A stretch of 64,000 nt of DNA from Prevotella sp. UBA2739. GTDB taxonomy: Bacteria > Bacteroidota > Bacteroidia > Bacteroidales > Bacteroidaceae. This document shows positions 25,294 to 34,773 of this stretch, one piece after another (positions within the stretch are counted from its first letter, which is position 1; every line of letters starts with the position of its first letter). The stretch is from contig DEJV01000070.1 of assembly GCA_002353525.1 (NCBI GenBank), positions 28,361 to 92,360 on the forward strand. The letters are read 5' to 3'. Under the pieces are notes generated by a model. That model was given only the letters and a program-made list of their open reading frames with translations, was not told where the DNA came from and searched no databases. A program made the translations under genes and the position numbers.

Positions 25294-27135
25294 ATGAAGG
25301 AGTTTTTGCAAGTGTTGCGGCGGTTTGTTCCGCCTTATAAGAAGTATCTGGCACTGTCGGTGGTGTTCAACATCCTGTCGGCGGTGCTGAACATCTTCTC
25401 GTTTGCCACACTCATCCCCATGCTCAACATCCTCTTCCAGACGGGCGACACCGAGAAAGCCACCTCGCTGATGGCCTGGGACTGGGGAAATGTGGACGGA
25501 GTGTTGATGAACAACATGAACTACTATGTGAACCAGCTCATCCAAACCAGCGGAGCCACTACCACCCTGCTCATCATCGGACTGGTGCTGGCAGTGATGA
25601 CGGCACTGAAGACTGGCGCCTACTTCCTCTCGTCGGCCACGATTATTCCCATCCGCACGGGTGTGGTGCGCGACATCCGCAACCAACTCTATCAGAAAAT
25701 CAACTCGCTGCCGCTCGGATTCTTCAGCGAAGAGCGCAAGGGCGACATCATTGCCCGCATGAGCGGCGACGTACAGGAAATTGAGTCGAGCATCATGTCT
25801 AGTCTGGACATGCTGTTCAAAAATCCTATTCTTATCATCTCTTATTTCATTGCCCTGCTCCTCATCTCGTGGCAACTGACGCTCTTCACCATCATCTTTG
25901 TGCCCATCTTCGGATGGTTCATGGGACTGGTGGGGCGCAAACTGAAACAGAAGAGCATCAAGGCACAGACCCTTTGGAGCGACACCATGAGCCAGGTGGA
26001 AGAGACACTGGGCGGACTGCGCATCATCAAGGCTTTCTGTGCCGAGGAGAAGATGAACCAACGCTTCGACCAGGTGAACTCAGCCTATCGCAACGACATC
26101 ATGCGTGTGAACATCCGTCAGTCGATGGCACATCCCATGAGCGAGTTCCTGGGCACAGTAATGATTGTCATTGTGTTGTGGTTTGGCGGCATCCTGGTCA
26201 TCAACTACCACAGCATCATCGGCTCCACATTTGTCTACTACATGGTGATTCTCTACAGCATCATCAACCCGCTGAAGGAGTTTTCGAAGGCAGGCTACAA
26301 CATTCCGAAGGGACTGGCCTCGATGGAGCGTGTAGATAAAATCCTGCTGGCCGAAAACGACATCAAAGAGGCTGCCAACCCCATCCACATCAAGAGTTTC
26401 GAGCATGCCATAGAGTTCCGCCATGTGTCGTTCAAATATGGCGAACAGTGGGTGCTCCGTGACATCAACCTCACCATCGAGAAGGGAAAGACCGTGGCAC
26501 TGGTGGGACAGTCGGGTGGCGGCAAATCGACACTGGTAGACCTGATTCCACGCTACTACGATGTGCAGGAAGGCGAGGTGCTCATCGACGGCATCAACGT
26601 GAAAGACCTGGGCATCCACGATTTGCGCCAGCTGATTGGCAATGTGAACCAGGAAGCTATCCTCTTCAACGACTCTTTCCGCAATAATATTGCCTTTGGA
26701 ATACCCGATAATCCAGATAGTCCGGATATGCAGCAGCGCATTGAGAATGCTGCACGCATCGCCAATGCCCACGACTTCATCATGCAGTCGGAACATGGCT
26801 ACGACACCAATATCGGCGACCGTGGCGGACGACTCTCGGGCGGTCAGCGCCAGCGCGTGAGTATCGCCCGTGCCATTCTGAAAAACCCGCCCATACTGAT
26901 TCTCGACGAAGCCACATCGGCACTCGACACCGAGAGCGAACGACTGGTACAGGATGCACTGGAACGACTCATGAAGACACGTACCACCGTGGCCATCGCC
27001 CACCGTCTGTCGACCATCAAGAATGCCGACGAGATTTGTGTGTTGCACGAGGGACGCATCGTAGAACGAGGTTCGCACGAAGAACTGCTCCGACAGGACG
27101 GATACTACAAAAAGCTGCACGACATGCAGCAGTGA
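25294..27135 (+). CDS. ABC exporter, MsbA-like (TMD-NBD half transporter)
   Basis: This homodimeric-type exporter has 613 residues: an N-terminal membrane domain of six helices (about 1-340) fused to an ATPase domain. Walker A is GQSGGGKST (near 406), the signature is LSGGQRQRV (near 515), Walker B is ILILDEATSALD, and the switch His is in AIAHRLST. It heads a run of lipid A and LPS core-type genes, so flipping of lipid A or a glycolipid across the inner membrane is the likely job; other substrates remain possible. I start at the ATG at 25294, because the longer frame runs through the repeat element and into miaB. Confidence 0.92.
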   Translation: MKEFLQVLRRFVPPYKKYLALSVVFNILSAVLNIFSFATLIPMLNILFQTGDTEKATSLMAWDWGNVDGVLMNNMNYYVNQLIQTSGATTTLLIIGLVLAVMTALKTGAYFLSSATIIPIRTGVVRDIRNQLYQKINSLPLGFFSEERKGDIIARMSGDVQEIESSIMSSLDMLFKNPILIISYFIALLLISWQLTLFTIIFVPIFGWFMGLVGRKLKQKSIKAQTLWSDTMSQVEETLGGLRIIKAFCAEEKMNQRFDQVNSAYRNDIMRVNIRQSMAHPMSEFLGTVMIVIVLWFGGILVINYHSIIGSTFVYYMVILYSIINPLKEFSKAGYNIPKGLASMERVDKILLAENDIKEAANPIHIKSFEHAIEFRHVSFKYGEQWVLRDINLTIEKGKTVALVGQSGGGKSTLVDLIPRYYDVQEGEVLIDGINVKDLGIHDLRQLIGNVNQEAILFNDSFRNNIAFGIPDNPDSPDMQQRIENAARIANAHDFIMQSEHGYDTNIGDRGGRLSGGQRQRVSIARAILKNPPILILDEATSALDTESERLVQDALERLMKTRTTVAIAHRLSTIKNADEICVLHEGRIVERGSHEELLRQDGYYKKLHDMQQ

Positions 27136-27139
27136 TTTC

Positions 27140-27260
27140 TTGAGGAGTGCAGAAGTGCAAGAGTTCAGAAGTGCAGACAATACCTTCACATGTCAAACAA
27201 CTCGTCAACTCGTCAACTTGTCAACTCGTTTAGGAGTGAAGGAGTGAAGGAGTGAAGGAG
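27140..27260 (+). repeat. Simple repeats with two octanucleotide arrays before the acyltransferase
   Basis: After GCAGAAGTGCAAGAG-type copies, four CAACTCGT octamers stand in tandem (27198-27229, third copy CAACTTGT). Three and a half GGAGTGAA octamers follow (27233-27260). The arrays end about 50 bp before the ATG at 27309. The GGAGTGAA family recurs near 45108. Confidence 0.85.
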
Positions 27261-27308
27261 TATAGACATTAGAGAAGGAAAATTGCAGTTCAAATATAAA
27301 TCAAGGAT

Positions 27309-28247
27309 ATGAAGGAATTGATTTACAAGATAACGTACGCACTGTTTTATATGGTATCGCTGCTACCATATAGGGCTCTCTATGTCTTGTCTGATTTCTT
27401 CTACGTCATTGTGCGCCTCTCGGGCTATCGCCGACGCGTGGTACGCCACAACATCGAGACAGCTTTTCCAGAGAAAAGCACACAGGAACACCGGCAGATT
27501 GAACGTCGGTTTTATCGCTGGCTGTGCGACTATTTCGTTGAGACGGTGAAACTGCTCAGCGTCAGCCGCGAAACCCTGCTCAAACACATCGAGTTTCGTG
27601 GCACCGAGCTGGTGGAGGAATGTTTCGACCACGGACAGAATTGTGCCGCAATGCTTGGGCATTATGGCAACTGGGAACTGCTCTCGGCCACCGGACTGGC
27701 CATGACACGACATACCGATGCGGTGATGGGACTCATCTATCATCCCCTGCGCAGCGATCTTTTCGACCGGCTCTTCATCGACATTCGCCAGAGCATGGGC
27801 GGTGTGTGCATCCCCAAGAAAGACATTCTGCGCTATCTGGTAGGCTATAAGCGAGAAAATCGCATGAACTTGTTCGGCTATATCAGCGACCAGGCGCCCA
27901 AATGGGAGAATATTCATCTGTGGATACCCTTCCTCCATCACGACACGCCCGTGTTCACCGGGGCAGAGCGCATCATGCGAAAGATGCAGAATGCGGTGTT
28001 CTACGTAGACATGGAGCGTCCGCGGCGCGGTCACTATCTGGTCACCTTCAAGCTGATAACCACCGACCCACAGTCGATGGAGGAACACGCCATCACACGC
28101 CGGTTTTTCGAAATGCTGGAAGAAACCATCCGCCGCGAGCCATCCTGCTATCTGTGGAGCCACGACCGGTGGCGCCGCACCCACGAAGAGTTCAACCGCC
28201 GCTATGAGGTGGTGAACGGAAAAGTCATTCAACGTAAGGAATCATGA
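27309..28247 (+). CDS. Lipid A acyltransferase, HtrB/LpxL family
   Basis: This inner-membrane-associated enzyme transfers an acyl chain to lipid A or a similar glycolipid. It has 312 residues with an N-terminal hydrophobic segment (about 8-38). The catalytic HxxxxE motif is GHYGNWE, followed by a SDQAPK segment typical of the family and YLWSHDRWRR near the C-terminus. It lies behind the MsbA-like exporter, and its last four bases overlap the next gene (ATGA), so translation is probably coupled. The octanucleotide arrays just upstream are a possible source of expression switching. Confidence 0.92.
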   Translation: MKELIYKITYALFYMVSLLPYRALYVLSDFFYVIVRLSGYRRRVVRHNIETAFPEKSTQEHRQIERRFYRWLCDYFVETVKLLSVSRETLLKHIEFRGTELVEECFDHGQNCAAMLGHYGNWELLSATGLAMTRHTDAVMGLIYHPLRSDLFDRLFIDIRQSMGGVCIPKKDILRYLVGYKRENRMNLFGYISDQAPKWENIHLWIPFLHHDTPVFTGAERIMRKMQNAVFYVDMERPRRGHYLVTFKLITTDPQSMEEHAITRRFFEMLEETIRREPSCYLWSHDRWRRTHEEFNRRYEVVNGKVIQRKES

Positions 28248-29398
28248 AGATAGGATTCGACGCCAAGCGCATAGTACGCAACGCAACAGGTCTGGGCAGC
28301 TACGCACGTACGCTCGTCAACGACCTCTCGGCCATCGCCCCCGATGGCTGTCAACTCTGTCTTTATGCCCCCGACGAGGGTCGCGACGAACTGCGTAACA
28401 TGGTTACTACGGCCGAAAACGTGCAGTTTGTATACCCTCATTCATCCGCCACCACCCAGCACCCATCCCTTATCAACCGCCTGCGTGGCACGCTGTGGCG
28501 CACCCATGGCATTGTGAAACAGCTGCAGCAAGACGGCATACAACTCTATCACGGCCTCTCGGGCGAGCTCCCTGTCGGCATCAAGAAGAGCGGCATCAAG
28601 ACGGTAGTCACCATTCACGACCTGATTTTCCTGCGTCACCCAGAGTATTATAAATGGTTAGACACCAAATTCTATACCTGGAAGTTCCGCAAAACCATCG
28701 CCGAGGCCGACCGCATCATCGCCATCAGCGAGTGCACCAAGCGCGACATCATGTTCTATGGCGGAGTGAAGTCGGAAAAGATTGACCTTATCTACCAGAG
28801 TTGCGGCACACGGTTCAAACAGCCGTCTACCGACGAGGAGCGCAAGTCGGTGCGAGAAAAATACCACTTGCCCGACCGATACATCATCAATGTGGGCTCT
28901 ATCGAGGAGCGCAAGAATGTGCTTCTGGCCGTCAAAGCCCTACGGTATGTACCCGAGGATGTGTCGCTGGTGATAGTAGGGCGCCGCACGCCTTACACCG
29001 AGCGGGTAGAACAATATGCCCGTGAGCACAACATGGAGCACCGGGTGCGAATATTCCACGGCGTTCCGTTCGCCGATCTGCCTGCCCTATACCAACAGGC
29101 AGAGGTGTGTGTCTATCCCTCCCGCTACGAGGGGTTTGGCATTCCCATCATCGAAGCCATCCAGAGCGGACTGCCCGTGGTGGCCTGTACGGGCAGTTGT
29201 CTGATGGAAGCAGGCGGCAATGCCAACATTTATGTCGACCCCGACGACGTCAGTGGCATGGCCGAAGGCATCTGCCAGTCGCTCAAAGGGGCCGACGGCA
29301 GAGAAGAGCGCATTGCCAAGAGCCGGCAATACATTCAGCGGTTCGAGGGCAACAATGTGGCCGAACAAGTGTTGAACGTTTACCGGAAACTGCTATGA
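28244..29398 (+). CDS. Glycosyltransferase family 4
   Basis: This GT-B retaining glycosyltransferase of 384 residues is probably a sugar transferase in LPS core or O-glycan assembly. The N-terminus FDAKRIVRNATGLGSYAR and the C-terminal donor-binding motif with EGFGIPIIEA (E-x7-E) are typical, as are NVGSIEERKN and VIVGRRTPYTE. It overlaps the acyltransferase by ATGA and its own end overlaps the kinase-like gene by ATGA. A CACCCA-type repeat contributes the in-frame segment TTQHPSL (about residues 66-76). The sugar transferred cannot be read from sequence. Confidence 0.92.
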   Translation: MKIGFDAKRIVRNATGLGSYARTLVNDLSAIAPDGCQLCLYAPDEGRDELRNMVTTAENVQFVYPHSSATTQHPSLINRLRGTLWRTHGIVKQLQQDGIQLYHGLSGELPVGIKKSGIKTVVTIHDLIFLRHPEYYKWLDTKFYTWKFRKTIAEADRIIAISECTKRDIMFYGGVKSEKIDLIYQSCGTRFKQPSTDEERKSVREKYHLPDRYIINVGSIEERKNVLLAVKALRYVPEDVSLVIVGRRTPYTERVEQYAREHNMEHRVRIFHGVPFADLPALYQQAEVCVYPSRYEGFGIPIIEAIQSGLPVVACTGSCLMEAGGNANIYVDPDDVSGMAEGICQSLKGADGREERIAKSRQYIQRFEGNNVAEQVLNVYRKLL

Positions 29399-30192
29399 GA
29401 ACCATCGAACTGAACCCGAAATACGAGCATTTGCGCCCATTTATCAGTCAGATACCTGAGCGCATGGACACCGATGGCACTTATATCTATGGTGGTCGGC
29501 GCAACCTCATCAAGTTGTTCGAGGCTCCCGACGGCACCCGTCTGAACGTGAAACGCTATCAGATACCGTCGCTGCTGAATAATATCATCTACTCTACAGG
29601 CATCCGCCAGCCCAAAGGCCGACGGGCCTACACCTACCCTGCCATCCTGTTGCAGCGCGGAATAGAAACGCCCGAGTCCGTGGCCTACATCGAAGATCGC
29701 CGCATGGGACTGCTGCGCCACTCATGGTTCATCAGCATTCAGTGCCCCTATAGCCACCTGCTCTACGAGATGGGTGATGCCACAGAGCACCAGTATGCCC
29801 CCGTGGCCCATGCATTGGCAGCCTATGCCGCCCACATGCACCAGCAAGAGGTGCTGCATCTGGACTTCTCGCCAGGCAATGTGCTATGGGACGTTGAGCA
29901 TGCCCTCGACGACCGCGTGACAGGCAACAAGAGCCAGGCACCAGATATCTATCATTTCGCCGTTGTCGACATCAACCGCATGCGCTTCGGCACCGTCTCG
30001 ATGGCAGACGGATGCCGCAGTTTTGCGCGGCTTTGGGGACCGAAACACTTCATGGAACTGCTCATTGCAGACTATGCCCGACTGCGGGGATTCGACGTTG
30101 ATACTTCTACCGACATCCTGATGGCTGAGCGCCGGCGCTTCTGGACGCGTTACCAGAAGAAGCGCGAAATGGAGTTTAAGCTTGAGTTATAA
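29395..30192 (+). CDS. Kdo-kinase/InaA-like lipopolysaccharide kinase
   Basis: This 265-residue protein-kinase-fold enzyme probably phosphorylates a core sugar such as Kdo or heptose. The catalytic loop HLDFSPGNVLW (His155) and the metal-binding VVDINRMRF are visible. The N-terminal half is diverged but keeps a Lys (NVKRYQ) in the position expected for ATP binding. It overlaps the GT4 gene by ATGA. A longer frame beginning at 29107 only reads the GT4 gene in another phase. Adjacent lipid A and heptosyltransferase-like genes support the assignment. Confidence 0.83.
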   Translation: MRTIELNPKYEHLRPFISQIPERMDTDGTYIYGGRRNLIKLFEAPDGTRLNVKRYQIPSLLNNIIYSTGIRQPKGRRAYTYPAILLQRGIETPESVAYIEDRRMGLLRHSWFISIQCPYSHLLYEMGDATEHQYAPVAHALAAYAAHMHQQEVLHLDFSPGNVLWDVEHALDDRVTGNKSQAPDIYHFAVVDINRMRFGTVSMADGCRSFARLWGPKHFMELLIADYARLRGFDVDTSTDILMAERRRFWTRYQKKREMEFKLEL

Positions 30193-30222
30193 TGAAAAAA
30201 AACATCAACAAATATCATTGAC

Positions 30223-31062
30223 ATGAGGATTTACAATGAAACCCACTACGACATTCACGACCTGCAGCGGAAAATCCTGGGAAACCTCGAGGCTGTCGAC
30301 CGAGTTTGCCGCAAACACCATCTGCGTTACTATCTCTGGGCAGGAACCATGCTGGGAGCCGTGCGCCACAAGGGATTCATCCCTTGGGACGACGATATGG
30401 ACATCTGTATGCCACGTCCCGACTACGAAAAGCTGATGGCCAACTGGCACAACTGGCTGGAAAAACCTTATGAGGTCATCAGCCACGAAACAGACTCCAC
30501 CTATCCCTACCCCTTTGCCAAGATAGAAGATGCCAGCACCACAGTGCTCGAACGCCCCGACTTCAAGTTTCTCGAGGGAGTATATATCGATGTATTCCCC
30601 ATCGACGGCATGCCATCGGCTGCCTGGCGGCGCAAGTTGCACTTTGCCCGCTACCATCTGGTGCGCCATCTGCTGTTCTTCCGAGGCCGCGACCCATATA
30701 AACACGGCCGTGGACCGCGCTCATGGCTCCCCAGGCTCATCCATGTCCTGTTCTCGATGGAAGGACTACAGCGGCGTGTGAAACAACTCATGATGAAATA
30801 CGACTACGATAAATCTGACTATGTGCTCGACTACGACGACCGCCTGAAGGGCCTGTTGCCCAAGCGCGTCATGGGCACTCCCCAGCCCTTTCAGTTTGAG
30901 GACAAGGTGTTTCTGGGCGTTGAGCACTACGACGAGTATCTGACCCGAAAATACGGCGACTATATGCAAGTGCCGCCTAAAGAACAACAGGTGCAGCACC
31001 ATTTCTTCAGGCTCGACCTGCATAGTCCCTACAAAGAAACCAATATTGACAGTTTGTTATGA
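30223..31062 (+). CDS. LicD-family phosphotransferase (copy 1)
   Basis: LicD proteins transfer phosphocholine or related phospho-alcohols from a CDP carrier to sugars. The 279-residue protein has the family core RYYLWAGTMLGAVRHKG, FIPWDDDMDICMPRPDYE and DVFPIDGMP. It is a paralogue of the gene at 33134 (same core, similar C-terminus RKYGDYM). Its stop overlaps the next start by ATGA. Together with the LicC-like gene at 33980 it suggests decoration of a surface glycan with a phospho-amine group. Confidence 0.9.
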   Translation: MRIYNETHYDIHDLQRKILGNLEAVDRVCRKHHLRYYLWAGTMLGAVRHKGFIPWDDDMDICMPRPDYEKLMANWHNWLEKPYEVISHETDSTYPYPFAKIEDASTTVLERPDFKFLEGVYIDVFPIDGMPSAAWRRKLHFARYHLVRHLLFFRGRDPYKHGRGPRSWLPRLIHVLFSMEGLQRRVKQLMMKYDYDKSDYVLDYDDRLKGLLPKRVMGTPQPFQFEDKVFLGVEHYDEYLTRKYGDYMQVPPKEQQVQHHFFRLDLHSPYKETNIDSLL

Positions 31063-32129
31063 GAATTCTGATTGTACGTTTCCGCCAGATGGGCGATGCC
31101 ATTCTGGCCACTCCATTGCTCACCACGCTGCGCAGGAGTTTTCCTGATGCACAGATCGACTTTGTGCTCAACGAGCGCATTGCCCCCTTGTTTGAGGGAC
31201 ATCCCGCCATCAGCAACATCATCACCTTCTCCGACGATGAACGGCACCATGTGCTGACATATATAAATAAGGTGTGGCGCACCGTGCATTCCACCCATTA
31301 CGATGCCATCATCGACATGCGCTCTACGCTGAACACCATGCTGTTTGCCCTGTTCTCCCTGCGCTCGTCGCTGCGCATCGGCATACGGAAACCGTACACC
31401 CTCGGTGTGTTCAACCACCGCTATGAAGGATGCGAGGACAATGAGAGCATGATTGATCACAACCTGAAATTGGCCGAACCTTTCAGCAAACGGGGCGAAC
31501 TGCAACCGTGCAGAGAACTGTCGCTGAGCATCACCGAAGAAGAGAAAAACCAGTTCCGCTCTTATATGCAACGGCAGGGCATCGATTTCAGCCGCCCTGT
31601 GATGCTTATTGGCGTGACTGCCAAACTGGATAATAAGACTTGGCCCGAAGACCGCATGGTGCAGACACTGGCCCAGCTCATCGGTCATGCCCCACAGTGC
31701 CAGCTCATTTTCAACTACGCGCCGGGCAAGGAAGCAGAAAATGCCCATAGAATCTACGAGAAACTCACCCAGTCGGCACCCGCTGCCGTCCACAGCGTAT
31801 TCATGAATATCGAGGCCAAGAGCTCGCGCCAACTGGCCGCCATGGCCGCCAACTGCACGGCTTATTTCGGCAATGAGGGCGGTGCCCGCCACATTGTGCA
31901 TGCCATGGGCCGTCCCTCGATGGTGGTTTGCTCGCCCATGGCCAGCAAGCAAACATGGCTGCCTGCCGACACCAGCATACCTTCATGGGGCATTGCCGCC
32001 AGCGACATTGCCGATACCGCCACCCTCTCCTACGAGCAACAGTACGACCTGTTGACCGTAGAACGGGTATGGCCCATGCTGAAAAAGTTTATGGATTCTG
32101 AAGTCCTAACAGCCTCCTGTAGAGCGTGA
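31059..32129 (+). CDS. Glycosyltransferase family 9 (heptosyltransferase-like)
   Basis: This 356-residue GT-B transferase is of the ADP-heptose:LPS type. It opens with LIVRFRQMGDAILATPLL, the conserved acceptor-side motif, and its donor side has FGNEGGARHIVHAMGRPSMVV. It is the last gene of the plus-strand run that begins with the MsbA-like exporter. Its 3' end overlaps the convergent GT4 gene by 41 bp. The actual sugar donor is inferred from the family only. Confidence 0.9.
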   Translation: MRILIVRFRQMGDAILATPLLTTLRRSFPDAQIDFVLNERIAPLFEGHPAISNIITFSDDERHHVLTYINKVWRTVHSTHYDAIIDMRSTLNTMLFALFSLRSSLRIGIRKPYTLGVFNHRYEGCEDNESMIDHNLKLAEPFSKRGELQPCRELSLSITEEEKNQFRSYMQRQGIDFSRPVMLIGVTAKLDNKTWPEDRMVQTLAQLIGHAPQCQLIFNYAPGKEAENAHRIYEKLTQSAPAAVHSVFMNIEAKSSRQLAAMAANCTAYFGNEGGARHIVHAMGRPSMVVCSPMASKQTWLPADTSIPSWGIAASDIADTATLSYEQQYDLLTVERVWPMLKKFMDSEVLTASCRA

Positions 32130-33153
32130 CATACTGGTCGGTGTAGACCTCGTAGTTGAACTGGCGCGAATAAGCGGCAGCCTGTTCTGCCTCCTTGCCG
32201 CACTGGTCCCACGATTGCAGCCCGTCGGCAACCACTTGTGCCATCGCTTCGGGCGAGAAATCATCCCAATACGATGCATGAGAGCCGCAGACCTCGGGCA
32301 GACTGCTCAGCCGCGACGAGAACACTTTGCAGTGGTAGCGCATGGCTTCCAACACGGGAATGCCGAATCCCTCCAGCCGGCTGGGAAACAAGAATGCCTC
32401 ACTGTGGGCATAGAGCCACCGCTTTTCGGCATCGTTCACCTTCCCCGTCAGCACCACGCGCCCCTCTCCCTGTCCGGCAATGAGTTGCCGCAGCTGTGCG
32501 GCATAGGCAAAGTGGTCGTCACCGCAAATGTAAAGTTTGTGATGGGCAAAATGCTTCATCATCGGCACCAGCGTGTGGAAGTTCTTCTTTTCGCGTATCT
32601 GCCCGATAGTAAAGAAGAAACGCTCGTCGTCGCTGCCAACAAACGCAGGTCTTTGCTGCGGCAGATGCATGTCGTCGGTGATGCCGTTGTAGATCACTTC
32701 TATGGGCTTGCCCATGATAAAACCGTGACGGCTCAAATCGTCGAGCACATAATGAGAGATGGTGGTGAGATAGTCTGAACGCCATGCCCGCCATTTCAAC
32801 TGCACAATATGGCGCCATTTATGCACTCCTTTTTTCTCCGTCAGGAAGTTGGCATCGTGAATGGTCAACAGCTGGATGGTGTCTTTGTCGCCGCCCCGCA
32901 TATGAAACTGCTGGTCGGTGGCATGCCAGAGGTCGATGTGCAGGTTCAGTCTTTTCAGTTGACTGCGCTTGTCCTCGCGGTCGATATAGTCGAACTGCGG
33001 TCCGAAGCATCCCCTAAATTTCCTGGGCAGAATGAGGATGAAGTGCATGTCGTCAATGTTTCTGCCCGTGAGAATCCTGCTGTAATTACGCGCTATCTCT
33101 CCAAATCCGTTGTAATCGGCATAATGGGAGAAGTCAATCAGTACGTTTTTCAT
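32089..33153 (-). CDS. Glycosyltransferase family 4 (second)
   Basis: This 354-residue GT4 enzyme is encoded on the minus strand. The donor-binding C-terminus has FLFPSRLEGFGIPVLEAMRY and the N-terminus LIDFSHYADYNGFGEIAR. The segment FTIGQIREKKNF is the usual link to the donor domain. Its start overlaps the LicD gene at 33134-33949 by 20 bp, so the two are cotranscribed. Its end overlaps the convergent GT9 gene by 41 bp. Role in the same glycan is inferred from position. Confidence 0.9.
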   Translation of the reverse strand: MKNVLIDFSHYADYNGFGEIARNYSRILTGRNIDDMHFILILPRKFRGCFGPQFDYIDREDKRSQLKRLNLHIDLWHATDQQFHMRGGDKDTIQLLTIHDANFLTEKKGVHKWRHIVQLKWRAWRSDYLTTISHYVLDDLSRHGFIMGKPIEVIYNGITDDMHLPQQRPAFVGSDDERFFFTIGQIREKKNFHTLVPMMKHFAHHKLYICGDDHFAYAAQLRQLIAGQGEGRVVLTGKVNDAEKRWLYAHSEAFLFPSRLEGFGIPVLEAMRYHCKVFSSRLSSLPEVCGSHASYWDDFSPEAMAQVVADGLQSWDQCGKEAEQAAAYSRQFNYEVYTDQYVTLYRRLLGLQNP

Positions 33154-33949
33154 GGTACGAATGATTTAGGTCCAGATAATGGAAATTGTGCTGGCGCTGC
33201 TCGCTGTGCTTGGGAATAGTCATGTAATCGCCATACTTGCGGCTCAGGTAAGCGTCGTATTGCTCCACGCCCATCACCCGTTTGCCCTCAAAATCATATT
33301 CCCGGGGCGTGCCCAAAATGGTTTTCGGCATGGCTCCCCGCATCCCGTCGTCGTAGTCGGCCACCAGCAACTGGCGGTCGTAATCGTATTTCATGAGCAG
33401 TTTTCTGATTTTCCCCTGCACACCGGCCAGCGTATACACTTTCCGGCAGAGCAACGGAATCCACGAGTCGGGCCCGTGTCCATGCTTATAGGGGTCGCGC
33501 ACCATGAGATAGAGCACGCGCTTGTAGTATTCGTAGCGCCCGAAATGGATGCGCTGCAGCAGTTTGTTGGCTGGCACGCCGTCGATAGGGAACACATCCA
33601 TGTAGATGCCTCCCACATATTTCAGGTGCATGCGCTCAATGAGCGTGGTGTTGCCGTCTTGAATCTTTCCGAAAGGAAGCGGATAGGTGCTGCCGGTCTC
33701 GGCACATACCAGCTCATAGGGTTGTGGCAGCCATTCTGCCGCATGGACAATCAACTGCTCGTAGTCGGGACGAGGCATCGCAATGTCCAAGTCGTCGTCC
33801 CACGGAATGAACCCCTTGTGGCGCACCGCCCCCAGCATCGTACCTGCCCAGAGATAATAACGCAAGCCATGGCTGCTGCACATTTTGTCAACAGCCAGCA
33901 GGATGTTCAATATGCGCTGGTGCACTGCCTCGACGTTATAATTTGCCAT
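33134..33949 (-). CDS. LicD-family phosphotransferase (copy 2)
   Basis: The 271-residue paralogue of the gene at 30223 shares YYLWAGTMLGAVRHKG and FIPWDDDLDIAMPRPDYE, GIYMDVFPIDGVP and a similar C-terminus. It lies 30 bp after the LicC-like gene and overlaps the following GT4 by 20 bp. Two LicD copies in one glycan region may act on different sugars or positions. Confidence 0.9.
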   Translation of the reverse strand: MANYNVEAVHQRILNILLAVDKMCSSHGLRYYLWAGTMLGAVRHKGFIPWDDDLDIAMPRPDYEQLIVHAAEWLPQPYELVCAETGSTYPLPFGKIQDGNTTLIERMHLKYVGGIYMDVFPIDGVPANKLLQRIHFGRYEYYKRVLYLMVRDPYKHGHGPDSWIPLLCRKVYTLAGVQGKIRKLLMKYDYDRQLLVADYDDGMRGAMPKTILGTPREYDFEGKRVMGVEQYDAYLSRKYGDYMTIPKHSEQRQHNFHYLDLNHSYHEKRTD

Positions 33950-33979
33950 GTGTCAATATAGGGTGTTTGTTGGGAATAC

Positions 33980-34732
33980 TCAGAAAAGCTCGGCGGGAAT
34001 AAGCTCGCGGGCACTGTTGAAGTCGTCGACCGTGTCCAGCTCTATCGAGAAATAGTCGGTGGTATCGACGATATGGAACAGGTGCCCTTGCGGAATCAGC
34101 CGTTCGAAGGCCCGCTCGTAGAAGATGTCGATGAGTCCCTCGCCCTCTATCATGCGGTCCAGTTCGCTGAAGAGCGCCTCGCTGTAGGCGGCATCCATCT
34201 TCTCGATGCCCACACTCTCGCCGATGGCATCGCTGATAGAGCACACTTTGCTGATTTCGGTCACGCGGTTCTCACTGTCGACAATCACCTTGATTTCCTC
34301 CTCGCCCAGCTCGTGGCGGTTCAGGGCCAGCGCAGTGCCGGGCTCTTGCAGCATGCGGCCGATGATTTTGGGGTCGAACAGGATGTCGCTGTCGAGCAGC
34401 AGAAACTCGCGTCCGCGCACCAGCTCGCGTGTCATCCACAGCGAGTAGATGTTGTTGTTGTGCGCATAGTCGGCATTATGCAGGAAGTGGATTTTGAGGG
34501 GGGAGGGGTGAGAGGTGAGAGGTGAGAGATATCTACTCGTCAGGAACTCGCGAATCATCTCGCCACGATAGCCCGTGACCACCACAAACTCGCTGATGCC
34601 AGCGGCTATCATCGCGTCGAAGGTGCGCTGCAACAGTGTGCGACTGCCCACCGTGAGCAGACACTTGGGCCGTTCGTCGGTCAGCGGCCTCAACCGTTTG
34701 GCCATTCCTGCGGCCAGTACTACTCCTATCAT
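33980..34732 (-). CDS. LicC-like NTP-transferase (probable CDP-choline/ethanolamine-type cytidylyltransferase)
   Basis: This 250-residue nucleotidyltransferase opens with VVLAAGMAKRLRPLTDERPK, the NTP-binding signature of sugar-phosphate and choline-phosphate cytidylyltransferases. LLDSDILFD near residue 115 would supply the metal-binding Asp. Next to LicD genes it most likely makes a CDP-activated phospho-alcohol for transfer. A CTCACCTCT-type repeat (34496-34531) adds the in-frame stretch SPLTSHPSPL (about residues 68-78), absent from what I know of the family. It lies about 40 bp downstream of the PLP enzyme gene. Confidence 0.83.
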   Translation of the reverse strand: MIGVVLAAGMAKRLRPLTDERPKCLLTVGSRTLLQRTFDAMIAAGISEFVVVTGYRGEMIREFLTSRYLSPLTSHPSPLKIHFLHNADYAHNNNIYSLWMTRELVRGREFLLLDSDILFDPKIIGRMLQEPGTALALNRHELGEEEIKVIVDSENRVTEISKVCSISDAIGESVGIEKMDAAYSEALFSELDRMIEGEGLIDIFYERAFERLIPQGHLFHIVDTTDYFSIELDTVDDFNSARELIPAELF

Positions 34733-34773
34733 CGTCTCTCGAAACTCTTAACTTTTAACTCTTAGTTATTACC

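Noticed and set aside
29107..29394. N-terminal extension of the Kdo-kinase-like gene
   Set aside because: The extension only reads the GT4 gene in another phase; the ATG at 29395 overlapping the GT4 stop is the natural start.
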